This document shows positions 1-8,485 of a DNA stretch of 64,000 nucleotides, piece after piece. Each line of letters begins with the position of its first letter. Within the stretch, counting starts at the first letter, position 1. Made by a program: the position numbers and the translations under genes. This DNA is from an uncultured Rhodobiaceae bacterium. Lineage in GTDB: Bacteria; Pseudomonadota; Alphaproteobacteria; Parvibaculales; Parvibaculaceae. A model generated the notes under the pieces. That model worked only from the letters and a program-made list of their open reading frames with translations, searched no databases and was not told the DNA's origin. The stretch covers positions 1-64,000 of the forward strand of contig CAJXOU010000001.1 in assembly GCA_913057645.1 (NCBI GenBank). Direction: 5' to 3'.

Positions 1-20
1 AAACACCGTAGATTGGTAGC

Positions 21-90
21 GCATGGCTTGGGCTCTCCGAGCTTCATTCAACCGCGTTCGTCGCAAAACACAGTTGAATCCAAGCCATGC
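21..90. repeat. imperfect inverted repeat at window edge
   Basis: GCATGGCTTGG at 21-31 is the exact reverse complement of CCAAGCCATGC at 80-90, and TTCAAC at 47-52 pairs with GTTGAA at 73-78, so the segment can form a long interrupted hairpin. The following 120 bases hold no gene. They carry GGGACAAGCCGGGCCATGAC at about 125-144 followed by a run of T, which resembles half of a dispersed palindrome common in alphaproteobacteria. Function unknown; it could end transcripts running off the MaoC gene. Confidence 0.5.
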
Positions 91-210
91 AACCCGTCCA
101 CCCATTCCTTAACCGGACAGCAGTGGGACAAGCCGGGCCATGACGGTTTTTTGTTAATTGAGACGAGTGGAATAGAAGCCTCCCGTCCGTCCATCTCAGG
201 AGCGGATTTC

Positions 211-651
211 TTACGTCTTCCGCGCGATCAGCAATGTCGTCGTCTGGGTAAAGACCGTTTCGTCGTTCTGGTTCATCAGAATGTGGCGGTTCTTCACGAC
301 GCCGCGATCCGGCTTCGAGGAGGACGGCTTCGTCTCGATGCATTCGATGACGAGGCGGAGCGTGTCGCCGAGTTTCGCGGCCTTGTGGAACCGCACCTCG
401 TCATAGCCAAGCGCACCGATAACGGCCGTCTCTTCGGGCAGGCGCGCGGCGAGCCAGAGAACGATCGCCTGGATATGCGTGCCGCACGCGGTGAGCGTGC
501 CGTAGATGGATTTCGCAGCAGCTTCTTCGTCGACATGGAAGGGCTGCGGGTCCCATTTCGTCGCGAAGGAGACGATCTCATCCTTCGTCATGTCGTAGCG
601 GGCGGGAATGTCGTGGCGCTCGCCCACGGCGAAGTCGTCGAAATAGCGCAT
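211..651 (-). CDS. MaoC-like hotdog dehydratase family protein
   Basis: A 146-residue single-hotdog protein of the MaoC/(R)-hydratase type, probably cytoplasmic and acting on an acyl-CoA thioester. The hydratase-like motif DPQPFH at 34-39 contains the expected Asp (34) and His (39), followed by VDEEAA. The start was chosen at 651 because AGGAGAACG stands directly before the ATG; the longer reading frame upstream has no such site. It lies downstream of a thiolase gene on the same strand with a hairpin between them, so it may be a partly attenuated second gene of that operon. Substrate not determinable; it could be a hydratase or simply a MaoC-fold binding protein. Confidence 0.8.
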   Translation of the reverse strand: MRYFDDFAVGERHDIPARYDMTKDEIVSFATKWDPQPFHVDEEAAAKSIYGTLTACGTHIQAIVLWLAARLPEETAVIGALGYDEVRFHKAAKLGDTLRLVIECIETKPSSSKPDRGVVKNRHILMNQNDETVFTQTTTLLIARKT

Positions 652-660
652 CGTTCTCCT

Positions 661-696
661 CCAAAGCAAAGGGCCCGCGAGTTTCCCCGCGGGCCC
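661..696 (-). terminator. hairpin between thiolase and maoC genes
   Basis: GGGCCCGCG at 671-679 pairs with CGCGGGCCC at 688-696. Read on the minus strand the stem is followed by TTTGCTTTGG, so it looks like an intrinsic terminator or attenuator 23 bases after the thiolase stop codon. The downstream MaoC gene keeps its own ribosome binding site. Confidence 0.6.
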
Positions 697-718
697 GAAG
701 CATAGACGGTGAAATCGC

Positions 719-1939
719 TTACGCGAATTCGAAGAGGCCGGCTGCGCCCATGCCGCCACCGATGCACATGGTGACGACGCCGTATTTCACGTTCTGGCCT
801 GCCTGCTTGCGGCGGCGGCCTTCGAGCAGGATGTGGCCGGTGCAGCGCGCGCCGGTCATGCCGAAGGGGTGGCCGATGGCGATGGAGCCGCCGTTGACGT
901 TGTACTTTTCCGGGTCGATGCCGAGACGGTCGCGGCTGTAGAGGCACTGGCTCGCGAAGGCTTCGTTCAGTTCCCAGAGGTCGATGTCGTCGACCTTGAG
1001 GCCGTGGCGTTCGAGCAGGCGCGGCACGGCGAAGACGGGGCCGATGCCCATTTCGTCGGGCTCGCAACCGGCGACGGCAAAGCCGCGGAAGACGCCGAGA
1101 ATGTCGGAGCCGTTCTTTTCGGCTTCCTTGCGCTCCATGAGCACGACGGCGGCGGCGCCGTCGGAAAGCTGCGAGGCGTTGCCGGCGGTGACGTATTTGC
1201 CTTCCTTGACCTTCTGGCCGTTCTTGAAGACCGGCTTCAGCGACGAGAGGCCTTCCAGCGTCGTTTCCGGACGGTTGCACTCGTCCTTGTCGACCGTGTA
1301 GTCGACGATCGACTCTTCGCCTGTCTCCTTGTTCACGACCTTCATCTTGGTCTGCATCGGCACGATCTCATCCTTGAAGAGACCGCCCTGCTGCGCGGCC
1401 GCGATGCGCTGCTGGCTGCGGAGCGAATATTCGTCCTGGTATTCGCGGCTGACGTTGTAGCGCTCGGCCACGATTTCCGCCGTTTCGATCATCGCCATCC
1501 AGAGCTCGGGCTTTTCCTGCATGAGCTTTTCTTCGGTCAGGCGGTTGTAGTTCTGGCCACCCATCTGGACGAGCGAGATCGACTCGACGCCCGCGCCGAC
1601 CATGACCGGTACGCCTTCGTTGACGATGCGGCCCGCGGCCATCGCGATGGTCTGGAGGCCCGAAGAGCAGAAACGGTTGACCGTAGTGCCCGACGTCGTG
1701 ACCGGGCAGCCCGCCCAGATCGCGGCAAGACGGCCGACATTCATGCCGGTGGCCCCTTCCGGCGCGCCGCAGCCCATGATGACGTCTTCGACGGCACCCG
1801 GCTCGATCTTCGCGCGCTCTATGGCGTGCTTGATCGCGTGACCGGCCATGGCGGCGCCGTGGGTGTTGTTGAAACCACCGCGGCCAGCCTTGGCAAGGCC
1901 GGTGCGCGCGGTCGAGACGATGACTGCTTCTCTGGACAT
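719..1939 (-). CDS. acetyl-CoA acyltransferase (thiolase)
   Basis: A 406-residue thiolase catalysing CoA-dependent cleavage of 3-ketoacyl-CoA, or the reverse condensation. The nucleophilic Cys is C91 in NRFCSSGLQ, the catalytic His is H357 in [10 protein letters not shown], and the second Cys is C392 in [10 protein letters not shown] near the C-terminus, so all three active-site blocks are intact. Length fits the degradative thiolase family. It precedes a MaoC hydratase on the same strand, which fits a small acyl-CoA degradation unit. Chain-length preference cannot be read from the sequence. It is a paralogue of the thiolase at 32854-34059. Confidence 0.93.
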   Translation of the reverse strand: MSREAVIVSTARTGLAKAGRGGFNNTHGAAMAGHAIKHAIERAKIEPGAVEDVIMGCGAPEGATGMNVGRLAAIWAGCPVTTSGTTVNRFCSSGLQTIAMAAGRIVNEGVPVMVGAGVESISLVQMGGQNYNRLTEEKLMQEKPELWMAMIETAEIVAERYNVSREYQDEYSLRSQQRIAAAQQGGLFKDEIVPMQTKMKVVNKETGEESIVDYTVDKDECNRPETTLEGLSSLKPVFKNGQKVKEGKYVTAGNASQLSDGAAAVVLMERKEAEKNGSDILGVFRGFAVAGCEPDEMGIGPVFAVPRLLERHGLKVDDIDLWELNEAFASQCLYSRDRLGIDPEKYNVNGGSIAIGHPFGMTGARCTGHILLEGRRRKQAGQNVKYGVVTMCIGGGMGAAGLFEFA

Positions 1940-2305
1940 GGACGGTCTCCCGAAAGGGTTGAATTGGCGTATTGAATGCCCGGTTGACGTGTGGCCGGTC
2001 CGGCGTTTGCCGCCTTATTTCCAGGATGGCCCGGCTACTTTGAGGCGCACCATAAACGCCGCGCCCCCCCTCTCAAAGCGGAATCTCCGTCCATTTCCGT
2101 AGCGTTTGCGAGGCTCGGTTGTTGGATATTGAACAGCCCGCCGACCAACAGAGAACCTGTGGAGTGCCTCAATATTGCCTTGAAATTTCCCCGTAACCGC
2201 CCGCGGGGGACCCGGGTCGCGACACATTCGGAGCCCAGATTGGCAGCATGAAGACGGGTGCATTGGCGCCCGCCGGGACCCAAAAGGACTGGAAGGGGAC
2301 GAGAC
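1940..2305. other. 366-bp divergent intergenic region
   Basis: The region lies between the minus-strand thiolase and the plus-strand secreted protein, so it must hold two divergent promoters. I see no convincing -35/-10 pair, operator palindrome or RNA gene; the open frames across it are shadows without ribosome binding sites. Confidence 0.4.
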
Positions 2306-2803
2306 ATGAAACGGCTGATGATCGTCGGCGCACTGAGCCTGACAACCGCAATCGGCGCCGCCTTGAGCGCGCAGGTGGCGGCCGCATCGAGCCCGCTGCC
2401 CCTGCCGCGACCGGATGTGGCGGATGTTTCCTTCGACGAGGCGGCGCCGGGCCTCGACGCGCGCACGGTCTACGTGACGGCAATCGACCCGAGCGCGCCG
2501 CGCTCCGCCGGTTACGGCGTGAACGACAGCGAGCGCGTGGTCTTCCCGGTCTATTTCTCCGAAGGCTGGACAACGCCGAGCGACGAGGCGGAGACGATGC
2601 TGCGCGCCGTCGCCGAGGAGATCACCTATCGCGGCCTGCGCAACATCTATGTCGTCGCCTCGGACGCCGCCCTGACCTCGACCGACATGTCGGTCCAGCA
2701 GGACGCGGAAGACCGCGTGGCGGCCGTCGCCTCGGCACTCGAGAAATTCGGTGTGCCGGAACGCTGGATCGCCATGCAACCCGGCGCGGCTTCGGACGTT
2801 TAA
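2306..2803 (+). CDS. secreted hypothetical protein
   Basis: A 165-residue protein with a clear Sec signal peptide (MKRLMIVGALSLTTAIGAAL..., probable cleavage after AQVAAA near residue 27). The C-terminal half holds a beta-alpha segment (IYVVASDAA, then a helix with DAEDRVAAVASALEKFGV and RWIAMQPG) whose layout recalls the last part of an OmpA-like peptidoglycan-binding domain. The usual OmpA signature residues are not clear, so this is only a structural hint. The start was placed at the ATG after GGAAGGGGA rather than 48 bases upstream, because it begins the signal peptide. Followed by an intrinsic terminator. Function unknown; periplasmic or outer-membrane-associated role inferred. Confidence 0.7.
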   Translation: MKRLMIVGALSLTTAIGAALSAQVAAASSPLPLPRPDVADVSFDEAAPGLDARTVYVTAIDPSAPRSAGYGVNDSERVVFPVYFSEGWTTPSDEAETMLRAVAEEITYRGLRNIYVVASDAALTSTDMSVQQDAEDRVAAVASALEKFGVPERWIAMQPGAASDV

Positions 2804-2943
2804 TACGGACTTGATGGCTTCTGCAGCGGCGGGCTCCTCACCGGCCGTTGCACCCACCGAAAGATTCGGCGTCATCCTGCCCTCACCCCTCCCCCACCCG
2901 GGATGGCGCCGGATCCTTCAAAATCGTTCCTCGTAAACTTCAT

Positions 2944-2973
2944 GGCCCGCGGTTCGCCGCGGGCCCTTTTCTT
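2944..2973 (+). terminator. intrinsic terminator
   Basis: GGCCCGCGG (2944-2952), a TTCG tetraloop and CCGCGGGCC (2957-2965) are followed by CTTTTCTT. This is a textbook Rho-independent terminator for the secreted-protein gene ending at 2803. Confidence 0.8.
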
Positions 2974-3038
2974 GTCTCCGGCGCTCCGAGCGTCTAGATA
3001 GAGCCCATCCGATCTTCATTCTCCTCCCCGGTGTTCCC

Positions 3039-3434
3039 ATGAGTTCAACACAAGTCGACACGAGCGGCTTCGGCGGCTATGCGGGCCCCGTCTTCCGGGA
3101 CGGCGACGCCTTCACCTTCGAGATCGCCGAGCATCACCTGAACGGCGCCGACAGGCTCCATGGCGGCATGATGATGACGCTTGCCGCCATCGTGCTTGCG
3201 GACGTCGCGAAGGACGCGGCGCGCGAAAAGGAAGCAGAGGCGCAGGTGCGCGCGCTCTCGCTCAATTGCGATTTCGTGAGCGCGGGCGAAAAGGGCGAGA
3301 CGATCACCGGACGCGCGGAAGTGACGCGCGCGACGCGCACCGTGCTCTTCATTTCGGGCGAGCTTCGCGCAGGCGACCGCATCCTGATGACGGCGACCGG
3401 CGTCTACGCGATCAAGGGACCCGACGAGACGTGA
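3039..3434 (+). CDS. PaaI-type hotdog thioesterase
   Basis: A 131-residue single-hotdog protein of the PaaI/4HBT group, expected to hydrolyse acyl- or aryl-CoA thioesters in the cytoplasm. The signature block is LHGGMMMTLA at 40-49, with H41-G-G and an acidic residue (D55) on the long helix. The final codons overlap the GTG start of a second hotdog gene (GTGA), so the two products are probably made together and may form a hetero-oligomer. Substrate unknown. Confidence 0.85.
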   Translation: MSSTQVDTSGFGGYAGPVFRDGDAFTFEIAEHHLNGADRLHGGMMMTLAAIVLADVAKDAAREKEAEAQVRALSLNCDFVSAGEKGETITGRAEVTRATRTVLFISGELRAGDRILMTATGVYAIKGPDET

Positions 3435-3865
3435 GAAAGCCCCTTTCTTCGCCCGTCGATGTCGCCGTGCCCGACGGCTGGCGATCGAGCGCGCTGCACG
3501 ATCCGTTCGAGGCTCATGTGGGGCCGCTTTTCGAGCGCGGGGAAGACGGCGAGCGCCTCTTCGCCTTCATCGTGGACGAGCGGCATGTGGGCGAGGACGG
3601 CACGGTTCACGAGGGCATGATGCTTACCTTCGCGGACGCCTTTCTCGGCTCGGCCGCGCATCGCGGCGCGGATGGAAAGACCTGCGTTACATTGAGCCTG
3701 CAGGCGAGCTTCCTCAAGGGCGCGAAGCCCGGCGATCTCGTCGTCTGCCACCCGAAACTCGAGCGGAAGACGCGCGCCATCATCTTCGTCTCCGGACGCT
3801 TCAGCGTGGGAGACGAAGACGTGATGACGGCAACAAGCCTGTGGAAAGTGATCGGCGAACGCTAG
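3431..3865 (+). CDS. hotdog thioesterase, coupled to the preceding gene
   Basis: A 144-residue hotdog-fold protein starting at a GTG that overlaps the previous stop codon by one GTGA junction, which implies translational coupling. The helix block is TVHEGMMLTFADAF at 58-71: the usual HGG is HEG here, with H60 and D69 kept in the catalytic positions. The upstream in-frame ATG at 3266 would lie deep inside the preceding gene and was not used. Probably a diverged duplicate of its neighbour. Either acts as a thioesterase or as a regulatory partner; activity not provable from sequence. Confidence 0.75.
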   Translation: MRKPLSSPVDVAVPDGWRSSALHDPFEAHVGPLFERGEDGERLFAFIVDERHVGEDGTVHEGMMLTFADAFLGSAAHRGADGKTCVTLSLQASFLKGAKPGDLVVCHPKLERKTRAIIFVSGRFSVGDEDVMTATSLWKVIGER

Positions 3866-3872
3866 GGCCGCG

Positions 3873-4739
3873 TCAGAGCGCCGACTGGTCCGGCAGCAGA
3901 TCGTCGAACTCCGGATCGCGCTTCTCCGACTTCGCCGCGAAACTTTCCATCATGTCCGCCGGCTGGAACATGCCGCTCTGCCAGACGGCGATGTGGCGCA
4001 GCCCGTCCGCGATGGAATGGTCGCGGGCGTAGTTCAGCATTTCCTTCGAACCCAATACGGCGAGCGGCGAACGCGCGGCGATGTCTCGGGCGATGCCCAT
4101 GACGGCGTCGAGCATTTCTTCCTGCGTGTCGAAGACGGCATTGACGAAACCGCAGGAGCGCGCCTCCTCCGCAAAGAGACGGCGGCCGGTATAGGCGAGC
4201 TCGCGCACAAGGCCCTGCGGCATCAGATGCGGCAGGCGCGGGAAGGTGCCGACATCGGCCGTCATGCCGATGTTGATTTCCTGGATGCAGAAGAAGGCGT
4301 CCTTCGTGCAGTAGCGCATGTCGCAGGCGGAGGCGAAATCGACGCCGCCGCCGATGCAGCCGCCCTGCACGGCCATGAGGACCGGCATGCGCGCCTCATC
4401 GAGACAAGAGAAGGTCTTCTGGAGCTGAAGCACGGTGCGCATCAGGTTCGCGCGGACGCGCCCCGTCTCCTTGCCCTTCATGTCGGGACCGGAGGTGAAG
4501 ACCGAGAGGTCCATGCCGGCGGTGAAGTGCTTGCCGGTCGATGAAATCACAATCACACGGGCGAGCGCGCCCTCGTCGATCTCGCGGACAATGCGCGGCA
4601 GATCGCGCCAGAAGTCGCGGTTCATCGCATTCATCTTTTCCGGCCGGTCGAGGACGATATGGGCGATGTGGTCCCTGATCTCGACCTTGAAGCATTCCCC
4701 TGCGTCCTGTTGCAGGCGGGCGGCGGCGGATGTGCTCAT
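3873..4739 (-). CDS. enoyl-CoA hydratase/isomerase, dienoyl-CoA isomerase type
   Basis: A 288-residue crotonase-superfamily protein. The oxyanion-hole block is GGCIGGGVDFASACD at 126-140. The stretch EINIGMTADVGTFPRLP (154-170) matches the ECH1 family (delta3,5-delta2,4-dienoyl-CoA isomerase), where a Glu and an Asp eight residues apart are catalytic; here they are E154 and D162. That pair distinguishes it from plain hydratases, so a role in degrading unsaturated fatty acids with odd-position double bonds is likely. It is divergent from the R-hydratase gene at 4848, sharing a 108-bp control region. The alternative is another crotonase with the same loop. Confidence 0.85.
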   Translation of the reverse strand: MSTSAAARLQQDAGECFKVEIRDHIAHIVLDRPEKMNAMNRDFWRDLPRIVREIDEGALARVIVISSTGKHFTAGMDLSVFTSGPDMKGKETGRVRANLMRTVLQLQKTFSCLDEARMPVLMAVQGGCIGGGVDFASACDMRYCTKDAFFCIQEINIGMTADVGTFPRLPHLMPQGLVRELAYTGRRLFAEEARSCGFVNAVFDTQEEMLDAVMGIARDIAARSPLAVLGSKEMLNYARDHSIADGLRHIAVWQSGMFQPADMMESFAAKSEKRDPEFDDLLPDQSAL

Positions 4740-4847
4740 GACGGGTCTCCCTTAATCCGTTTTCCCATTGATAGCATGCTTGCGCCGGGGACACGGAACC
4801 GCTTTCTTATGGCCCAAGAAACGGACGCACATCCAAGGGAGGCCGAT

Positions 4848-5699
4848 ATGGCGATCAATTACGACAAGCTCATGAGCCTGAAGGCGGAAGGCCAGGAATT
4901 CAGCTATGGCGACCGCGAGACGATGCTCTATGCGCTCGGCATCGGCTTCGGCCGCGACCCGATGGACGAGAAGGAACTGCCCTTCGTCTACGAGAAGAAC
5001 CTGAAGACCGTGCCGACGCTCGCGACGGTCGTCGCATGGGGCGCGGGCGCCATCGGCGACAGCGGCATCAACTACGCGATGGTGGTGCATGGCGAGCAGC
5101 GGCTGAAACTCTACAAGCCGCTTCCGATCGCCGCGAAGCTTTCGGCCGACAGCCGCGTCGTCGGCGCGTGGGACAAGGGCGAAGGCAAGGGCGCGATCAT
5201 CGTCACCGAAACCGACCTCAGCGAGAATGGCGGCGACAAGCTCTGCACGCTGACATCGACGATCTTCGCGCGCGGCGATGGCGGCTTCGGCGGTCCGCGC
5301 GAGGGCGCACCGCAGCCGCACAAGCTGCCGGAACGCGAACCCGACATGAGCGTCGACGCGGAAACAAAACCCGACCAGGCGCTGCTCTATCGTCTTTCAG
5401 GCGACCGCAACCCGCTGCATTCCGATCCGGAATTCGCGAAGGCGGTGGGCTTTCCGAAGCCGATCCTGCATGGTCTGTGTACGTATGGAACGTGCTGCCG
5501 CGCGATCATCTCGTCTGCGCTCGACTACGATCCGACGAAGATCACGGGCTTCGATGTGCGCTTTTCGGCACCGGTTTTCCCGGGCGATACGGTGACGGTC
5601 GACATCTGGAAGGACAAGGGAGAGATCTCCTTCCGGGCCCGCGTGAAGGAGCGCGACGCGGTCGTGATCAACAATGGCCGGTGCGAGATCAAGGGCTGA
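4848..5699 (+). CDS. MaoC-type (R)-enoyl-CoA hydratase 2
   Basis: A 283-residue double-hotdog protein matching the hydratase-2 part of eukaryotic multifunctional enzyme 2, hydrating trans-2-enoyl-CoA to (R)-3-hydroxyacyl-CoA. The hydratase-2 motif YRLSGDRNPLHSDPEFA runs from 181 to 197, with catalytic D186 and H191, followed by GFPKPILHGLCTYG. The N-terminal hotdog (about 1-150) is the degenerate substrate-binding half. The start is at 4848, after AGGGAGG; a longer upstream frame overlaps the divergent gene and was rejected. Such enzymes serve bile-acid or branched-chain oxidation or PHA precursor supply; no neighbour decides which. Confidence 0.9.
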   Translation: MAINYDKLMSLKAEGQEFSYGDRETMLYALGIGFGRDPMDEKELPFVYEKNLKTVPTLATVVAWGAGAIGDSGINYAMVVHGEQRLKLYKPLPIAAKLSADSRVVGAWDKGEGKGAIIVTETDLSENGGDKLCTLTSTIFARGDGGFGGPREGAPQPHKLPEREPDMSVDAETKPDQALLYRLSGDRNPLHSDPEFAKAVGFPKPILHGLCTYGTCCRAIISSALDYDPTKITGFDVRFSAPVFPGDTVTVDIWKDKGEISFRARVKERDAVVINNGRCEIKG

Positions 5700-5730
5700 C
5701 CCGGGGATAAAGCGGGCCGTTTCGAGGGCA

Positions 5731-5759
5731 CTGTCATCGAACTGTCACGATAACGTCAC
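5731..5759 (+). promoter_or_regulatory. Pho-box-like triple direct repeat
   Basis: CTGTCATCGAACTGTCAC at 5731-5748 closely matches the PhoB box, which is two 11-bp direct repeats of CTGTCAT type. A third weaker half-site (CGTCA at 5754) follows in the same 11-bp phase: TGTCA at 5732, TGTCA at 5743, CGTCA at 5754. A nearly identical arrangement occurs at 45480. I see no good -10 hexamer downstream. Likely target: the short transcript or methyltransferase gene that follows. Confidence 0.6.
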
Positions 5760-5817
5760 AAAGCACTTCCGCAGCTTCGTTCCCTGTTTACGGATGAACA
5801 GGCCGGGGATAAATGCA

Positions 5818-5850
5818 GGGGCCGGACGGGGATAACCCGCCGGCCCTTTT
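5818..5850 (+). terminator. intrinsic terminator ahead of methyltransferase gene
   Basis: GGGCCGG and an inner CGGG pair with CCCG and CCGGCCC around a GATAA loop, followed by TTTTGTT. The stem ends only about 17 bases before the ATG at 5867. A smaller hairpin, CCTGTT/AACAGG, lies at 5783-5802. It may end transcription of the hydratase gene, or of a short RNA starting at the Pho-box-like site. Confidence 0.6.
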
Positions 5851-5866
5851 GTTCTGGCGAAAAAAG

Positions 5867-7234
5867 ATGTCCCCGATTTCAGACGACCCGCAAGGCGGCG
5901 AGGCGAGCGCGGCGGCCCTGCCCGACGACATACCGCCGTCACTGACCGTCAACCCTCCGTTCACGGATCATGCCCGGCCCGGCGAGACGGAGGGAAGCGA
6001 CCCGCTTTCCGCGATGGAGCGCCTGATCGCGGCGGGCGACCGCGCGGGGGCGATCGCCCATGCGGAAAGCATCGCGGCGGCGCGGAACGAGGAAGGATGG
6101 TCGGCCGGGCTTCTCTCATCTCTCGCGCATTGCCTGATCGACCTCGGCGAACCGGCAAGGGCCTCCAGCCTTCTCGAACCGGTGATGGCGGCGGGACAGG
6201 CCAATGCCCGCGCGCTCACCGTGCTCGCCCGCGCGATGAGCCTCGAAGGCCGCCACCAGGAAGCGCTCGCGGCGCTCAACGAGGCGAGCTTCCTCGACGG
6301 ACGCTCGGCGGAGGTGCTGCTCGCGCTCGGCGCGGCGCGGATGGCGGCGGAGGACACGGCGCGCGCCATCGGCGATTTCGAGCGCGTGCTGCGGATCGCG
6401 ACGGACGAGACGGAGAGCGATACGCATGCCCGCACCGAAGCGCATTTCCGGCTCGGCGAGACATGGGCGTCGCTCGACGAGCCCGAGCGCGCGGCGCGGC
6501 ACTATCGCGCGTCGCAGGCGGAAGACGCGGCGGACCGGCGCGGCGCCGCGATCCGGCTTGCCGAACTCGAGGCGCAGCCGGCGCCGGTGAAGGCGAGCGC
6601 GGCCTATGTGCGCGCGCTCTTCGACGGCTATGCGCCGCGCTATGACGGCCACATGACGGGGACGCTCGCCTATCGGGGCCCGGAGCTGCTGGCCGCGGCG
6701 GCGGAGGCGGCGGAAGGATTTTCGTCAGGCGGACCCCATGACGCCATCGATCTCGGCTGCGGGACCGGACTTTCGGGGGCGGCCTTCCAGCGGCATTGCG
6801 CGGCGCTCACCGGCGTCGATCTCAGCCCGCGCATGTGCGCGGCGGCGGAGGCGTCCGGCTTCTACACGAAGGTGATCGCGGGCGAACTCATCGCGACGCT
6901 TGAAAGCGAGCGCGGACCTTTCGGGCTCGCCATCGCCTGCGACACGGTGATCTATCTCGGCGATCTCGATCCGCTTTTTGCGGCGCTCGAAAAGGTGCTT
7001 CTGCCGCAGGGCTGGTTCGTATTCTCGACGGAGAAATCGGACGGCGCTTCGGAAGAAGCAATGTCGCGCGGCTTCGAAATCGGCCCGACGCGGCGCTTCC
7101 GGCACACGGAGACCTATCTGCGCGGGCTTGGCGAGGTTCATGGCTTCGGCGTGGTGTCGCTCGGAACGGAAGTGCTGAGAACGGAAAAGCGGCAGCCGGT
7201 AGAAAGTTTCGTGTGCGTGATGCGGCGGCGCTGA
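5867..7234 (+). CDS. TPR-repeat SAM-dependent methyltransferase
   Basis: A 455-residue cytoplasmic protein with an unstructured N-terminus (1-50), helical TPR-like repeats rich in Ala and Arg (about 50-230), and a C-terminal class I methyltransferase domain (about 265-455). The SAM-binding motif I is AIDLGCGTGLSG near 292, followed by TGVDLSPRM as the acidic loop. Substrate not known; TPR-methyltransferase fusions often act on protein or small-molecule targets through the repeats. The start at 5867 sits directly after an intrinsic terminator and has only a weak ribosome binding site, so expression may require read-through. A more upstream in-frame ATG (5813) would lie inside the terminator hairpin. 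Confidence 0.85.
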   Translation: MSPISDDPQGGEASAAALPDDIPPSLTVNPPFTDHARPGETEGSDPLSAMERLIAAGDRAGAIAHAESIAAARNEEGWSAGLLSSLAHCLIDLGEPARASSLLEPVMAAGQANARALTVLARAMSLEGRHQEALAALNEASFLDGRSAEVLLALGAARMAAEDTARAIGDFERVLRIATDETESDTHARTEAHFRLGETWASLDEPERAARHYRASQAEDAADRRGAAIRLAELEAQPAPVKASAAYVRALFDGYAPRYDGHMTGTLAYRGPELLAAAAEAAEGFSSGGPHDAIDLGCGTGLSGAAFQRHCAALTGVDLSPRMCAAAEASGFYTKVIAGELIATLESERGPFGLAIACDTVIYLGDLDPLFAALEKVLLPQGWFVFSTEKSDGASEEAMSRGFEIGPTRRFRHTETYLRGLGEVHGFGVVSLGTEVLRTEKRQPVESFVCVMRRR

Positions 7235-7312
7235 CGCGACCAGGATCAAGACAGCTTCTCCTGACCCGCACTGCAAACTTCCGATGCTGCGGCAAGGGGA
7301 ACTGCGAGTGGG

Positions 7313-7427
7313 TCCCGGCCTTCGCCGGGATGACACTTCTGGTTGGGGAGAGGGTTGAGAGAAAAGGTCGGCGCGACCCCCGCCCCGAAATTCGCGAAGC
7401 GAATTTCGACCCTCCCCGAGGGGAGGG
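7313..7427. repeat. cluster of palindromic repeats downstream of methyltransferase gene
   Basis: Three separate palindromes fall in the 312-bp gap after 7234. TCCCGGCCTTCGCCGGGATG begins at 7313 and belongs to the six-copy REP-like family. GAAATTCGC-GAA-GCGAATTTC at 7387-7407 recurs exactly at 45583-45603. CCCTCCCC-GA-GGGGAGGG occupies 7410-7427. No coding signal is visible between them. Confidence 0.7.
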
Positions 7428-7460
7428 TGGAAAGCATGCAGGCATCAGCACCAAGAAAGC

Positions 7461-7522
7461 GGCCCGCGTTCCGGAGAACGCGGGCCTGAACGATGGCGGG
7501 TCTTGGGGGGTTAAGACCCGCC
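7461..7522 (-). terminator. two hairpins downstream of the 7547 gene
   Basis: GGCGGGTCTT at 7495-7504 pairs perfectly with AAGACCCGCC at 7513-7522. GGCCCGCGTT at 7461-7470 pairs with AACGCGGGCC at 7477-7486. Read on the minus strand, the second stem is followed by GCTTTCTTGG, a modest T-rich tail, so this is the likely transcription end for the small membrane protein gene. Confidence 0.65.
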
Positions 7523-7546
7523 GCCGGTACTTCGCTGGGGCAGCGA

Positions 7547-7843
7547 TCAGAAGATCGGCAGCACCGAAATCGCGGACAGGGCGACGAGGCTGACGCCTGT
7601 TGCCAGGTAGCCGAGGCTTTCACCGTTCCATGCGGTGCGCGTGCGCTCTTCGTGCTTCGCGTCTTCGAGACGGCGGGCGCGGCAGCGGGCCAGGATGCGC
7701 TCGACCTCAAGCTCGCCGGCCGGAGAAGGGGCGACGCGGCCGAAGGTGCGGCGGCCAAAGGCGCCAGCGGGTGCGCCGTGACCGGGCTCCCGAATGAAGC
7801 GGCGTTCCAGTCTGTTGAAACCGGGGCTCGACATGGTGCTCAT
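7547..7843 (-). CDS. small C-terminally anchored membrane protein, hypothetical
   Basis: A 98-residue protein with a basic, polar N-terminal region (RLERRF, GRRTFGRV, a helix with ERILARCRARRLEDAKHEER) and a single hydrophobic segment at the extreme C-terminus (SLGYLATGVSLVALSAISVL), so it is probably tail-anchored in the inner membrane. The start at 7843 follows GGAG with 8-base spacing; the frame extends 12 codons further upstream without a site. Two hairpins follow the stop. No family recognised. Confidence 0.6.
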   Translation of the reverse strand: MSTMSSPGFNRLERRFIREPGHGAPAGAFGRRTFGRVAPSPAGELEVERILARCRARRLEDAKHEERTRTAWNGESLGYLATGVSLVALSAISVLPIF

Positions 7844-8049
7844 GATGCTCACTCCACTGCGGCGCCGCTGCAACTTCACTCCGGCGCCTTCCTGACCCGA
7901 AGCTTGTGCCGGGCCCGCGCGCCACTCAACGAGGGTTATGTTCAGATTTGTCGATGACTGTGTGCGTCAATGATTTCGGGGGCTTCCGAAGGCGGAAGAA
8001 GGCCGGTATCCTTGGTAAACAGCCCTTCTCCGAGGAAGCACGTGTCCCG

Positions 8050-8421
8050 ATGATCCGCCTTTCATTTCTCGCCGCGCTGCTGACGGCGCTCGCGGCACCC
8101 GCCCATGCCGCCTGCCAGACGGGCGGCCTACTCGACACCTGCGCCGAGGCGCCGGACCGCCAGACGCCGCCGGCCGAGGAGGAATACCAGCGGCTCGACG
8201 GCGGCGGCTTCGGCGGGCGGCCCGCGGCGGCGGCACCCGGAAAGGTCATCACGGTCGGCGACACGACCGTGACGCTCGGCCAGACGGACGAGGCGGAGAC
8301 CCAGCCCTGGCAGCCCTTCAACCGGGAGTTCGGCGACTATGACAGTCTTTCGCGCGAAGACAGGCCGAAGGACCCCGGCGACCCGCTGAAGACGCAATGC
8401 TATGCCGATGGCTGCTACTGA
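8050..8421 (+). CDS. secreted hypothetical protein with four cysteines
   Basis: A 123-residue protein with a Sec signal peptide (MIRLSFLAALLTALAAPAHA, cleavage near residue 20). The mature part is short, acidic and Gly/Pro-rich, with paired cysteines at both ends (ACQTGGLLDTC and the terminal QCYADGC), suggesting disulfides in the periplasm. A short region, KVITVGDTTVTLGQ, may form a beta hairpin. It is followed closely by another secreted four-cysteine protein. No homologous family recognised. The start was chosen for the signal peptide. Confidence 0.65.
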   Translation: MIRLSFLAALLTALAAPAHAACQTGGLLDTCAEAPDRQTPPAEEEYQRLDGGGFGGRPAAAAPGKVITVGDTTVTLGQTDEAETQPWQPFNREFGDYDSLSREDRPKDPGDPLKTQCYADGCY

Positions 8422-8485
8422 GAGCGGAGGACGACAGGAGGGACCGCGCGGGCTAAGATTTCAAAAAACAAGCAGGCTCGCGCCC

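Noticed and set aside
833-1975. 380-codon plus-strand frame opposite the thiolase
   Set aside because: It is the antisense shadow of a clear thiolase, rich in Asp, Arg, Val and Ala as expected from high-GC reverse frames, without ribosome binding site or motif.
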